The notes under the pieces are model-generated. The model saw only the letters and a list, made by a program, of their open reading frames with translations. It searched no databases and was not told the DNA's origin. Of a stretch of 64,000 nt of DNA, positions 21,116 to 30,970 are shown in pieces; positions within the stretch are counted from its first letter, which is position 1; each line of letters begins with the position of its first letter. Origin of the DNA: Molossus alvarezi (lineage: Eukaryota; Chordata; Mammalia; Chiroptera; Molossidae); assembly GCA_037176705.1 (NCBI GenBank), contig CM073887.1, positions 61,217,001 through 61,281,000 on the forward strand, written 5' to 3'. The position numbers and the translations under genes were made by a program.

Positions 21116-21308
21116 CAGTCTGATTGCATTTAAAGCAGGGACTGGGGGGTCCACTCTCCTGATTCTGGTGGGCGCCCTTCTGTCCCCTGAAGGGGTTTGC
21201 TGACCCCTTTGATTAGTGGGACCTCTGATGGCAGAGGCAAGCATTTGGAATTCTGCTATTCTTTGCTGTTTAGCCTCTTCATCACAATTATTAAAAACCT
21301 TAAAGGCG
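21116..21308 (-). pseudogene. ERV gag nucleocapsid remnant
   Basis: On the minus strand a proline-rich stretch leads to Cys codons in CxxC spacing, which are cut by the HAL1-like insertion. Read with the segment left of 19801 this is a zinc-knuckle region whose expected His is not His. Decayed. Confidence 0.5.
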
Positions 21309-21545
21309 CCCTGGCCAGTTTGGCTCAGCGGTTAGAGCGTCGGCCTGTGGTCCAGAGAGACCCGGGTTCGGTTCCCGCTAAGGGCACATACCTCGGTTGC
21401 AGTTTGTCCCCGGCCCTGGCTGGATCATGTGGGTGGCAGCCACTCGATGTGTCCCTTTCACGTTGATGTTTCTCTCTTTCTCTCTCCCTCCCACTCTATC
21501 TCAACAAAATATCGAAAAATGTCCTCGGGTGAGGATAAGAAAATT
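21309..21545 (+). mobile_element. Ves SINE, type A, in the ERV
   Basis: GCCCTGGCCAGTTTGGCTCA head and TGTCCTCGGGTGAGGAT end. Close to consensus. Confidence 0.92.
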
Positions 21546-22006
21546 AAAAAACAAAAACAAAAAGCCCTTAAAGTCTAGATTTAGAAGTTCCCATTGAGGG
21601 TTTGAGGGCCATCTTCGAGTTTTTGTAACTTTCTTCTAATGTCTGGGGCCAACTGAGAGATAAATCTCAGGTTTAAAATGACAGTCCCTTCTGGGCTGAC
21701 AGGATCTAAGTTAGTATATCTTCTCATAGCTTGTATAAGGCAGGATAGAAAGGTTTCAGATTTTCATTCCTTTCCTGGATTATTTCAGACTGTTTTTCAT
21801 AGTTAACAACCTTGTGTGAGGTTTTTGTAAGTCCCTCAATGAGACATATTGCCATATGGTCCCTGGCTTTCCTAACCGCCCCATTGTCCTGATAATTCCA
21901 CCTGGGGTCCTGGCTAGGGACTGCTTTGGCTCCTACCAGGTTAATGAGGGGTCTGTCAACTCAGATTATCGGCATGGCCTGGGCGTTAACCCAGACTCAA
22001 TTTTTT

Positions 22007-22258
22007 TTTTTATCCTCACCTGAGGACATTTTTCCATTTTTTGTTCAGATAGAGTGGGAGGGAGAGAGAGGAAGAGAGAGAGAGAGAGAGAGAGAGAAAC
22101 ATTGACGTGAAAGGGACACCTCGAGTGGTTGCCACCCGCACAACCAACCAGGGCCGGGACTAACTGCAACCGAGGTACGCGCCCTTAGCGGGAACCAAAC
22201 CCAGGTCTCTCTGGACCACAGGCCGACGCTCTAACCGCTGAGCCAAATCGGCCAGGGC
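22007..22258 (-). mobile_element. Ves SINE, type A, in the ERV
   Basis: Duplication CCAGACTCAATTTTT on both sides. ATCCTCACCTGAGGACATTT to GCCAAATCGGCCAGGGC. Confidence 0.93.
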
Positions 22259-22263
22259 CAGAC

Positions 22264-22545
22264 TCAATTTTTATCTTCCGGATTAAGGGTGGAAGAGAGA
22301 ATAACATGAATATCGTTCCAAGTTAGATCACAGGACTGGGTAAGGTACTTGAATTCCTGAGTATAATTGGTGGGATCCTCAGTAAGGGATCCTAGTCTTT
22401 TATTTATTTGGGACAAACCTGAGAGAGAGAAGGGGACGTGAACTCTGACAATCCCTTCAGCTCCTGCTACTTTCCTCAGGGGGCATTCTAAAACGGGAGC
22501 TGAGGTAGGGGACGGATAGGGACCAAAGATGGTTCCCGATCGCAT
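22264..22545 (-). pseudogene. ERV gag: capsid N-terminal region remnant
   Basis: A frame with VPFSLSGLSQINKRLGS and DPTNYTQEFKYLTQ, typical of the gammaretrovirus-like p30 N-terminal domain, preceded by a short proline-rich segment. The Ves element at 22007 truncates it on its downstream side. Confidence 0.75.
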
Positions 22546-22744
22546 GTGTGAGGGAGTTTTTGCTCCAGTAGAAGAGTTGGAGCAGGAGTAGGAGATTCAG
22601 GGTAGGGTGGGGGGCCCGCAGAAGGGGCTGGAGGGGGAGGATCTGCCGGAGAGGCTAAGGTGGTGGAGAGAGGTTGGCTGGGTCAAAGAAGGAACAGGAG
22701 AAGTTAGTGCATTGTCTTCAGAGGGAGGTTTGGGAAGACTGGAG

Positions 22745-22950
22745 TGGACCGGTTTGGCTCAGCGGTTGGAGCATCAGCCTGCGGTCCAGAGAGACCTGGG
22801 TTCAGTTCCCGCTAAGGGCATGTACCTCGGTTGCAGTTTGTCCCCGACCCTGGTTGGGTTGTGAGGGTGGCAACCACTCGATGTGTCCCTTTCACATCGA
22901 TGTTTTTCTCTCTCTCTCTCTCCCACTCTATTTGAACAAAATATCAAAAA
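22745..22950 (+). mobile_element. Ves SINE, in the ERV
   Basis: GGACCGGTTTGGCTCAGCG head. The 3' stem-loop is missing: the element ends at ATTTGAACAAAATATC plus an A-run. Confidence 0.88.
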
Positions 22951-23148
22951 AAAAAAAAAGAGGGCCGTGTTCTGAGTGCAAAAGGCCTGGATGTAAGGAA
23001 CCTCAGATCATTTTCCTTGCCTTTGACAGAAATTGTCTAGGTCAGTGAGAATGTTGAAATTGAAAGTGCCGTTCTCAGGCTATTGTGACCCATTATCCAA
23101 TTTGTATTGAGGCTACACAGTGTTGAAGTAAAAAATGAGTCACTTGAG

Positions 23149-23307
23149 CCCTGGCCGGTTTTGCTCAGCAGTTAGAGTGGCGACCTGTGGACCAAGGAGT
23201 CCCGGGTTCGATTCTGGCTAAGGGCACGTGCCTCAGTTGCGGTTAGTCCCCAGCCCCAGTTGGGGACGTGAGGGTGGCAGCCAGTTGATATGTCTCTCAC
23301 ATCGATG

Positions 23308-23344
<37 letters not shown>

Positions 23345-23388
23345 CACTCTGCCTGAAGATAAGTGTAAAAATGTCCTTAGGTGGGATA
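23149..23388 (+). mobile_element. Ves SINE, type A, in the ERV
   Basis: GCCCTGGCCGGTTTTGCTCA head and TGTCCTTAGGTGGGATAT end. The flanks resemble each other (CTTGAGCCCTGG / GAGTGAGCCCTGG). Confidence 0.88.
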
Positions 23389-23478
23389 TAAGTCCTGAGT
23401 GAGCCCTGGGATCTGTAGATTTTTTAGGAGACATCCTAGGGGTGTTGCATGAGGGATGGATGATTGAGCGTTTCCCAT
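23377..23478 (-). pseudogene. ERV gag: matrix N-terminus remnant
   Basis: A start codon at 23478 opens MGNAQSS, an N-myristoylation-type leader, then PLGCLLKNLQ, a matrix motif of class I retroviruses. A stop and the neighbouring Ves insertion end it at once. Confidence 0.7.
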
Positions 23479-23770
23479 GCTGCGGTGTGAGATGTGGCCT
23501 AGCGGTCTGACGGATACACTAGTGGAAGAAGAAGGCATCCTCCCTTCTACTCTAGAGTAAAGAGACGTGCAACTCACCTCTATCAGGCATCCCTAGACAT
23601 ATGGTGAGCTGAGGGAATCTGGTTCCTGAGGAGAGCGTCCTGACCAGCACAGGATTTGGGGAGGAACAATCACACAGACGTGACTGAGAGATCTGTCTCT
23701 CTTATGTCCTGGATGGGGGGTAACAGGACAGCCTGGAGAATCAGACCAGCAGACAAAAACACTCACCAGC

Positions 23771-24021
23771 GCCCTAGATGGTTTGGCTTAGCGGTTAGAG
23801 CATCAACCTACAGTCCAGAGAAACCGGGGTTCGGTTCCTGCTAAGGGCATGTACCTTGGTTGCAGTTTGCCCCGGCTCTGGTTGGGTGGTGTGGGAGGCA
23901 GCCACTCAATGTGTCCCTTTCACGTCGATGTTTCTCTCTCTCTCTCTTCCTCTCTCTCCTATCTGAACAAAAAAAATGGAAGAATGTCCTCGAGTGGGGA
24001 TAAAAACAAACAAACAAACAA
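23771..24021 (+). mobile_element. Ves SINE, type A, in the ERV leader
   Basis: Duplication AAAAACACTCACCAGC on both sides, with a (CAAA)n tail. Confidence 0.92.
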
Positions 24022-24184
24022 AAAAACACTCACCAGCAAATTAGTGTTCGGTGTTGATGCTCGATCAATAGAAAAGGTTGGAGGACCAGTATCTAATTGA
24101 GGATGTAATTGATCCCTGTCCAAAAGGAGGCCCAGAGGACTCCGGGGGACCGCAGTTGCCCCCTATGCAGGATCCTCACAGACC

Positions 24185-24202
24185 TCATGAGTTTCGGCAC
24201 CA
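24185..24202 (-). promoter_or_regulatory. Retroviral primer-binding site, tRNA-Phe-like
   Basis: The minus strand reads TGGTGCCGAAACTCATGA. It matches the complement of the tRNA-Phe 3' end (TGGTGCCGAAACCCGGGA as remembered) at 15 of 18 positions, including the first 12. It lies just downstream of the inferred LTR end, where a primer site belongs. Confidence 0.7.
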
Positions 24203-24610
24203 AATAAAAGGTCTGAGCTGGCGGTAGATCACATCCACAGCGCAAGGCCAATGTAGAGCAAAACAATGTTATTGCATGCACCGGGGTGTAGGCGGGCTGC
24301 GCTCAAAAAGGGTCAGCCTTGAATAACAGTTGGGGTATAGGTTATACACTCTGCTTCTAGCTTCTGGCAGTTCCTGCTGAAGTGCTCTGCCTGGCCCATT
24401 GTCCACTTTGCAGCTGCACTGGTCTGGTATCTCGTCCGGCATCTGCTGGGTGATTCATTGTCTTGCGGATAATCCAGATCATCCTTACTCAACAGAAGGC
24501 TGCGCAAAGGTCATGCAAGCAATGCATTTTTCAGTTTCCACCTTTTGCAAGCTTATACCTCTACCCTTTGAAATGTTGTTAACCCTTTCAGTTACCTTCC
24601 TCTATTTGCT
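24203..24610 (-). mobile_element. ERV 5' LTR (approximate)
   Basis: Ends at TTTTATT beside the primer-binding site. On the minus strand a TATA-like GTATAACC (24341-24347) precedes GCAATAACATTG, a probable decayed polyadenylation signal. The U3 start near 24610 is a guess from a TGAGCAAAT sequence. No second LTR copy was found to fix the ends. Confidence 0.5.
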
Positions 24611-24807
24611 CAACATTATGTCTTTGGGATCTGTTTATTCCTTCTGCCTCCTGTTTAGGTTTTCACTATATATAATATCAATGAGCATTTAGACAGTTTC
24701 TAATTTTTTTTTCTAAATTTTTTGTTCTAATGAACAAAATAAGATTCAATATCAAATCCTGATAAATTATATCACTGGGTCCCAAAGCAGTCACATTTTA
24801 CATATTT

Positions 24808-25022
24808 TAAAATATATTTTATTAATTTTTTTAGAGGGAGAGGAAGGGGGAGAGAGAGAGAGAAACATCGATGTGAGAGAGAACTATCAATTGGCTGCCT
24901 CCTGCAAGGCCCTCACTGGGGATCGAACCTGAAACCTTGGGCATGTGCTATGACCGGGAATTGAACCGGGACTTCTCAGTCCATAGGAGGACCCTCAATC
25001 CACTGATCCAAACTGGCCAGGA
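24808..25022 (-). mobile_element. Ves SINE, type B
   Basis: TATTTTATTAATTTTTTTAGAG to CCAAACTGGCCAGG. The duplication ACATTTTAC(A/T)T is shared with the next copy. Confidence 0.88.
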
Positions 25023-25037
25023 ATAACATTTTACTTT

Positions 25038-25246
25038 TTTTTCTTTATTGATTTGAGAGAGAGAGAAAGGACGAGAGAGAGGGAGAGAGATAGAAACATC
25101 GATGAGAGGAAACTTCCTGGCCACCTGCTTCTTGTTCCCCACTGGGGATCGGGCCCACAACCTGGGCATGTGCCCTGACTGGGAATCGAACCGGTGACCT
25201 CTTGGTGCGTGGGTTGATGCTCAACCACTGAGCCACACTGGCCGGG
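25038..25246 (-). mobile_element. Ves SINE, type B
   Basis: TTTATTGATTTGAGAGAG to GAGCCACACTGGCCGGGC. ACATTTTAC direct repeats on either side. Confidence 0.9.
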
Positions 25247-26033
25247 CACATTTTACATTTTGACAGCTGTCACCAATTTGTGCCCCAAAGAGGTTGTTTC
25301 CATTGACACTCCTGCCAGCAGTATCTAAAATCTCTAAAGCGGACTCTGAACACATTCTGCCTGTGTCTCTGGCCAGAAAGGTCCGGAGGGAGGAGGCAAG
25401 CAGCCCTCACATGCACATGCGGTCAAATGCATTGATCCTAATGAGTGTTTGTTTTTTCTTCCTGAAAATAATGTTATGTTCACAGGAAATTTTGTGCATG
25501 AACCGATCTGAATTCCCTCAGAAGGTCATCCCAAAATTAGGTTTCAATTTTAAACCTTTAAAAACTTAAAAACAATCAATTTGGTTTTATTTGTTTATTT
25601 GGGCAGAGAAGGGAAAACTGTCATGAGGAAGTCAACTGCCACTACCTGAAAACAAACACCGAAGTCCTCCCGGAGACATGAGGGTTTAAAAAAAGGAAAA
25701 GGAAAAAAAAAAACCAAAAACCTCCTGCTTCCTGGAAGGTCTTTGAGGAAGTGATATTTCCGGTGAAGAAAATTTTCAGCAAAGTTCAGAAAACCCTCCA
25801 CATTTATGTCCATGTGTTTGGTTTGGTCAAAGTCAAGTGAAATGAAGTTTTGTGCTTTAGAAGTTGACAGAAGAGGCAAAGAGAGCCCTTTGGAGAGGAA
25901 CAGCCTGTCTTCTCTGGGCCTCTGTGTTGCTGCCTGAGAAAAAAATGACCCACTTTCTTACCTGGAACTGAAGGGCTAGTGAGGCCAAACCTGCTGCTAT
26001 ACCAGTTGCTTTCTGCCCACAGCTGCACCAAAG
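25247..26033. other. Unassigned intergenic sequence
   Basis: Only an A-rich tract at 25688-25722 stands out. No gene or clear repeat seen. Confidence 0.4.
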
Positions 26034-26135
26034 TTGTTTTGGTTTTTTTTTGTTTTTTGTTTTTGTGGTATGTGCCCCTAGCAGGAACCCAGGACTGCAG
26101 GCCGATGCTCAACCGCTGAGCCAAACTGGTCAGGG
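26034..26135 (-). mobile_element. Ves SINE, head-only copy with target duplication
   Basis: Only the tRNA-derived half is present (GTATGTGCCCCTAGCAGGAA to CCAAACTGGTCAGGGCT) behind a T/G-rich tail. GCTGCACCAAAG is duplicated on both sides. Confidence 0.85.
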
Positions 26136-26136
26136 C

Positions 26137-27222
26137 TGCACCAAAGATTTTTATTTCATCCCCCTATTCCTGTCTCTATAGTCACAGAGGGAGGCTCCAG
26201 AGTTACTATGGATAGGGGAGGCCAGGGTAGGGACTTGGGATGGTGTACTGGGGGCAGGGTTGGAGACACAGAGATAAAGAGAGACGCAGAGACCAAGAGA
26301 CAGAGACTTTGAGTGGTAATTAGACAAGTGCAGAGACGAGGCAGAACAGAGCAAAATCACGTCAGGGGCTGGCCCTGTGGAGTGGAAAGTAGGTGGGGTC
26401 CAGAGGCACGTCCCACCAAGGAGTGCTGTTTGCTCCCTGGGTCAGCTGGAGAGCCTTGGTGCAGCCAGGTGCCTGAGCCTGTTCTCCCTAAGTCACCTCC
26501 AGTAGTATGGGTCTCCCCAGGGGTTCAAAGTTCCTTCTGCCATCTCTCCTTTCCCAACTCTCTCTGACACCACATCTGACTGTGCCTTTCCTGCTCGTAC
26601 ACCTGCCATGGCTTCCCATTTCCCTCCATTCAAGGAGATGAATTTCAGTTGTTCCACAGGTATGGTCAACATGGAGCCAGCAGAATAAGTGAATAATAAT
26701 GATAATGGTTGAAGTCCCATTTAAAGCCCTGAGTCCAGCCCTTTGCATGAATCAGCTCTTAGACCCTGCAGCACAGTGAGGGGGTCTTAAGTCAAAGTCC
26801 AGACTCCTGGTCTCCAGCTCAGGCTGACTCCAGAGGAAGAAGACATTTCCTGCTCACTTTTTGATTTATGCCACGGATGAGGTGTTCTCAAACACACCCT
26901 TAGCCCCAAGCTCTGTGCTCTTGGCAGGCAGCAAACGGCAGGAGGCTGGGGCGTCCCCTGGTGGCTCACAGTGGAACACAGAGGCTAGACCCTGTTTTTC
27001 CTCCCCTCAGCCTCATTTCCTCCTCTGGGGCTGGGCCCTCTAGTTCCCCATCCAGGTGAGCCCCCTTTCAGGTAAAGAACCTGATGAGGCACCACCAAGC
27101 CCCAGGTAGGTGGGGGAATAATGAGCATGAGTGGCTGAGAAGGGATCAGTTTTCCAAGGGCTCTCACTCCTCTCCCTACACCAGCCTCTTCAGAATTTTT
27201 CAAAATAAAATTTAATTGTTTT
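26137..27222. other. Unassigned unique intergenic sequence
   Basis: Moderately GC-rich, with no conserved frame and no repeat recognised. Confidence 0.4.
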
Positions 27223-27463
27223 TTATCCTCACCTGAGGACATTCTTGCATTTATTGTCAGATAGAGCAGGAGGGAGAGAGGGAGGAAGAGAGAGACAGAA
27301 ACATTGATGTGAGAGAGACACATCGAGTGGCTGCCACCCACACGGCACCCACCAGGGCCGGGGACAAACTGCAACTGAGGTACGTGCCCTTAGCAGGAAC
27401 CAAACCCGGGACTCTCCGGTCTGTGGGCAGACGCTCTAACCGCTGAGCTAAACCGGCCAGGCC
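27223..27463 (-). mobile_element. Ves SINE, type A
   Basis: ATCCTCACCTGAGGACATTC to GCTAAACCGGCCAGGCC. (A)TAAAATTTAATT flanks both sides. Confidence 0.92.
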
Positions 27464-27800
27464 TATAAAATTTAATTTTTTAAAGGTTATACATGTGCAT
27501 GATTTTTAAAATGCAAATGTTACAAAAAGATGTATAGAGAAACATGAGACTGCCTCCCCCACCAACCTCTAGCCCTCTAGTTCCCACCCAGAGGCCACAG
27601 CTGTGACCAGTGTTTTCTTTGGAAATATTTGGATAAAAGTATCCCTCGAATTATTGCTCTTCTGCTTTTTACATTATGTGTCTCACAGAAGACCTTCTTT
27701 GGCCTTTTTAATAGTTGTATAGTATAGTATTCTACTGTGTGAATAGACAGACATTCACTTAAAGTCCTCAACTGGCTGACATTGAGGTTGTTCCCAATTT
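27464..27800 (-). mobile_element. Probable old L1 fragment
   Basis: GTGACCAGTGTTTTCTTTGG, TTTAATAGTTGTATAGTATAG and TTGAGGTTGTTCCCAATTT recall degenerate mammalian L1 3' sequence in antisense. Family not assigned. Confidence 0.4.
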
Positions 27801-27950
27801 AAAAATATATATTTTTTTAGAGAGAGAGGGAGGGAGAGGGAGAGAGAAGCATCAATCAGCTGTCCCGGGATGTACTCTGACCGGGAATTGAACCAGGAAC
27901 CTTTTGGTGCAGGGATGACACCCAACCAACTGAGCTACACTGGCCAAGGC
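27801..27950 (-). mobile_element. Ves SINE, type B, shortened
   Basis: ATATTTTTTTAGAGAGAG to GAGCTACACTGGCCAAGGC, lacking the middle block. Confidence 0.82.
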
Positions 27951-27969
27951 TGTTTCAAATGTTTTTTGC

Positions 27970-28212
27970 GCCCTGGCCGTTTTGGCTCAGCGGTTAGCGC
28001 GTCGGCCTGCGGTCCTGAGAGACCCGGGTTCGGTTCCCGCTAAGGGCATGTACCTCGGTTGCAGTTTGTCCCTGGCCCTGGTCGGTTGTGAGGGTGGCAG
28101 CCACTCGATGTGTTCCTTTCACGTCGATGTTTCTCTCTCTCTCTCTGTTCCTCTCTCTCCCTCCCACTCTACCTGAACAAAAAATGGAAAAATGTCCTCG
28201 GGTGAGGATAAA
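27970..28212 (+). mobile_element. Ves SINE, type A (young-looking)
   Basis: Near-consensus, with duplication TCAAATGTTTTTTGC on both sides. Confidence 0.94.
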
Positions 28213-28871
28213 AACAAAAACAAACAATCAAATGTTTTTTGCAATTACCAAAAATATGCTAATAATGTCCTCTTCCTCCCTCTCCTTTTTATATGTACAT
28301 TTTAATTTGTGGAATAATTTTATATTTACAGAAAGTTTGCATAGATAATAGAGTTCCTGAAGAGCCCTTACCAAGCTTCGTCCATTATTAACATCTTATA
28401 TACCATGATTCCTTTGTCAAAACTAACAGATTAACCTTAGTATATTACTATTAACTAAACTCTAGATTTTATTTGATTTACCCCACTAAATGTTTTTCTG
28501 TTCCAGGATTCTGCATTGCATTTGATCCATCATTTTGTATCCATGTAAATATGGTTGTAGGTAATTGCTAGAAGGGAAATTGATGGGTCAAGTGGTTTGC
28601 ACCTCAATTTTGAGAGATGAGAGAAAACTGCCCTCTCAAGTGGTAGTGCCAAAGAGCAGTTCCAACTGTGCTACATGGATTGCTTGTTTTCTCATAGCAG
28701 CCTAACACAGGATATTTACAAACTTTTAATCTGTTTGTTTTCTATCTTTGCCAAACCAATTGGTGGAAATTGGTACCACATTGTTGTACCATTTGCATTG
28801 CTTTTCTAGGAGTGAGGTTGGGTATCTTTTTCTTTGAAGACTGAAATTTCCTCTACCAATGCATTAAAAAA
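28213..28871 (-). mobile_element. Old L1 fragments (antisense)
   Basis: TTTTATATTTACAGAAAGTTTGC, TCCATTATTAACATCTTATA and GGGAAATTGATGGGTCAAG are phrases of ancient L1/L1M sequence. No open frame remains. Confidence 0.5.
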
Positions 28872-29104
28872 AAAGTTTTTATTGATTTTTTAGAAAGAGA
28901 GGAATAGAGAGATAGAAACATTGATGTGAGAGAGAAACATTGATTGGCTGCCTCCTGCATGCCTCCCACTGAGGATTGAGCCCGAAACCCAGGCATATGC
29001 CCCAACCAGGAATCGAACCCACCAGGAATTGAACTGACCAGAAGTTGAACTGGGATCTCTCAGTCCATGGGATGATGCTCAGTCCACTGAGCCACACTGG
29101 TCAG
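28872..29104 (-). mobile_element. Ves SINE, type B
   Basis: GTTTTTATTGATTTTTTAG to GCCACACTGGTCAGG. The flanks share GTGAGGTTGGG(T/C)ATC. The middle has a small duplication of the AATCGAACC/AATTGAAC motif. Confidence 0.9.
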
Positions 29105-29202
29105 GTGAGGTTGGGCATCCTTTTTAGTATGTTTCTATGAACTGACTTTCCAATGTCTTTGTTTATTTTTATATGAATTATTATTTTTAAAAATTTTGTT
29201 TG

Positions 29203-29532
29203 TTAATTCTCACCTGAGGATATTTTTTCCATTGATTTTTGTTTTAATTTTGTTTTCTTTATTGATTTTAGAGAGAGAGGAAGGGAGAGGGAGATAGAAA
29301 CATTGATGAAAGAGAACATCAATTGGCTGCCTCCTGCATGCCTCCCACAAGGGATTTGGCTCACAACCTGGGCATGTACCCTGAATGGGAATCGAACCAG
29401 CAACCTTCTGGTGCATGGATCAATGCTCAACCACTGAGCCACTCCAGCAGTGCTTTCTATTGATTTTTAGAGAGAGTGGAAGGGAGGGAAGGGAAAGAGA
29501 GAGAAAAACATCAATGTGAGAGAGACACATGG
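29203..29532 (-). mobile_element. Ves SINE type A interrupted by a type B copy
   Basis: Outer element: TTCTCACCTGAGGATATTTT...CCATTGATTTTT at the left and GATTTTTAGAGAGAGTGG at 29461 on the right, ending prematurely at about 29532. The type B insert at about 29259-29452 splits it. Confidence 0.82.
29259..29452 (-). mobile_element. Ves SINE, type B, nested in another Ves
   Basis: CTTTATTGATTTTAGAGAG to GAGCCACTCCAGCAGTGCT. Confidence 0.85.
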
Positions 29533-29989
29533 GTTGACAGAATGAGGAACACTCCAGTTAAAGGAGATGAAAGACACTTAACAAATACAGCGTGTGAGCC
29601 AAAATACTCTTTTGTTATAAAGGACATTATCAGAACAGTTGGCAAAATCTGTTTAAGGCCTGCAGATTAGATAACAGTATTTTATCAATATCCATTTCCT
29701 GATTTTCATAATTGTACCATGATTATGTGAGAGAATGTCCTTGTGTTTAGGAAATGCAAACCGAAGTATTTATGGGTAAAGACATAATTTCTGCAAGTTT
29801 TTCATAATGACAGAGGGTGGAAGGGAGAGAGAGAGAGAGAAGAAAGCAAAAAGATGGTAAAAGTTAACATCTGTGGCATCTGGCTGAAGGAGTTCTTTTT
29901 ACTCATCTTCCAATTTTCTGTAAGTCTAAAGTTATGTCAAATATAAAGGTAAAAGACAAAAATAATATAAAATTGTGCCACATGAGATT

Positions 29990-30400
29990 ATTTCAATTAT
30001 TTCTGAGCTGTATAAACAGTACTTTCGTATGATTCAACCTATACATTCTCTTCCTCTTTTCTAATATGTGTATCTCTTATTTTTCATATCTGATTGCATT
30101 GGCTAGTACCTCCAGAATAATATTAAATATTTGATAGTGATTCTTTTCACCTTGTCCCTGAATTTGATGGCCTTTTCAGAACTTTTCTCAGTTGATCCAT
30201 CAGTATTGTGAATTTTATTAACAAACTTCTGAATAGTGAACCATTCCTGCAGCTCAGATATAGGTCACCTTTGTTGTGGCATATTTTAAAGCGTTACTCG
30301 GTTCTCTTTGCTAAAATATATCATTTGGGAGTTTCGTACTATCCTCCCAGGAAGAAGAGTCTGTAGTTTTCTTATTGTGTTATCTGTCAGTTTTTGTTGT
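29990..30400 (-). mobile_element. Old L1 ORF2 fragment (antisense)
   Basis: CTAGTACCTCCAGAATAATA, TCACCTTGTCCCTGAATTTG and TTTATTAACAAACTTCTGAATAG reproduce the antisense wording of the L1 RT/C-terminal region. Frameshifted and inert. Confidence 0.6.
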
Positions 30401-30819
30401 CGAGGAGAAGCCTGCTCTATTAACGTGATTCCAACCACTCGTTTTACAAAGTAAACTGAGGCCCAGAGAGGAGAAGTGATTTCTGTAGGTCACTCCCAAG
30501 CCAGGGCTGGACTCTAAGTCCCCATGATTGTGGGATGAGGGCAACACTATCGTTAGAGGGGACTTAAGTCCCAGATCAGCACTATTTCACTGGATGACTA
30601 AATGGACCTGTTTCTTATCTGCAGAATAAGCACAAGATGGTCGGGGAGAGAGGATGGAGTCTCCTTTCTGTTTCCATTCAAAGCAGTTGGTCTACAGCTG
30701 AGCGTTGATGGATATCGATGGGGCATATCTTCCAGGGTGGGAACCTCTACGTGTCCCCCCAAAACCGTACAGTGTCTCTGTCCAACTGGCCTCGAGCCCA
30801 CATCCTGTAGGTGGTTGAA

Positions 30820-30970
30820 TCACCCTCGTGTGCGTCGTGCCGGTCGCTGGCAGCCCCCAGAGGGTCTGGGGCGAGAGCGAGAGCGGGGGCTGGGCCGGGG
30901 TCGGGACCTAGAGGGAGGCCGGGGGTGCGGCACTCTTCGCTGGGGGTCCATCTCGTCTTCCAGGACTTTA
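30820..30970 (-). CDS. CCDC194: CCDC194 exon 4 (terminal)
   Basis: Starts after CCCGGCAG, encodes KVLEDEMDPQRR and then an Arg/Pro/Ser tail, stop at 30820-30822. Confidence 0.9.

Larger units (their letters stand above)
14987..24610 (-). mobile_element. Class I endogenous retrovirus (ERV-F/H-like), 5' LTR to pol, heavily interrupted
   Basis: Read on the minus strand in order: LTR (about 24610-24203), primer-binding site (24202-24185), gag matrix start, capsid region, zinc-knuckle region, protease/RT, RT catalytic YVDD and RNase H (to 15270). Env and a 3' LTR were not found. Host insertions: HAL1-like elements 16527-18680 and 19801-21115, and Ves SINEs at 15007, 19106, 21309, 22007, 22745, 23149 and 23771. 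Frameshifts and stops occur throughout, so it is an old non-functional fossil. Class I is inferred from the SPYN.PILPV, NQAV.PIHPVVPNPYTLL and LDLKDAFF wording and from the primer-binding site. Confidence 0.85.
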
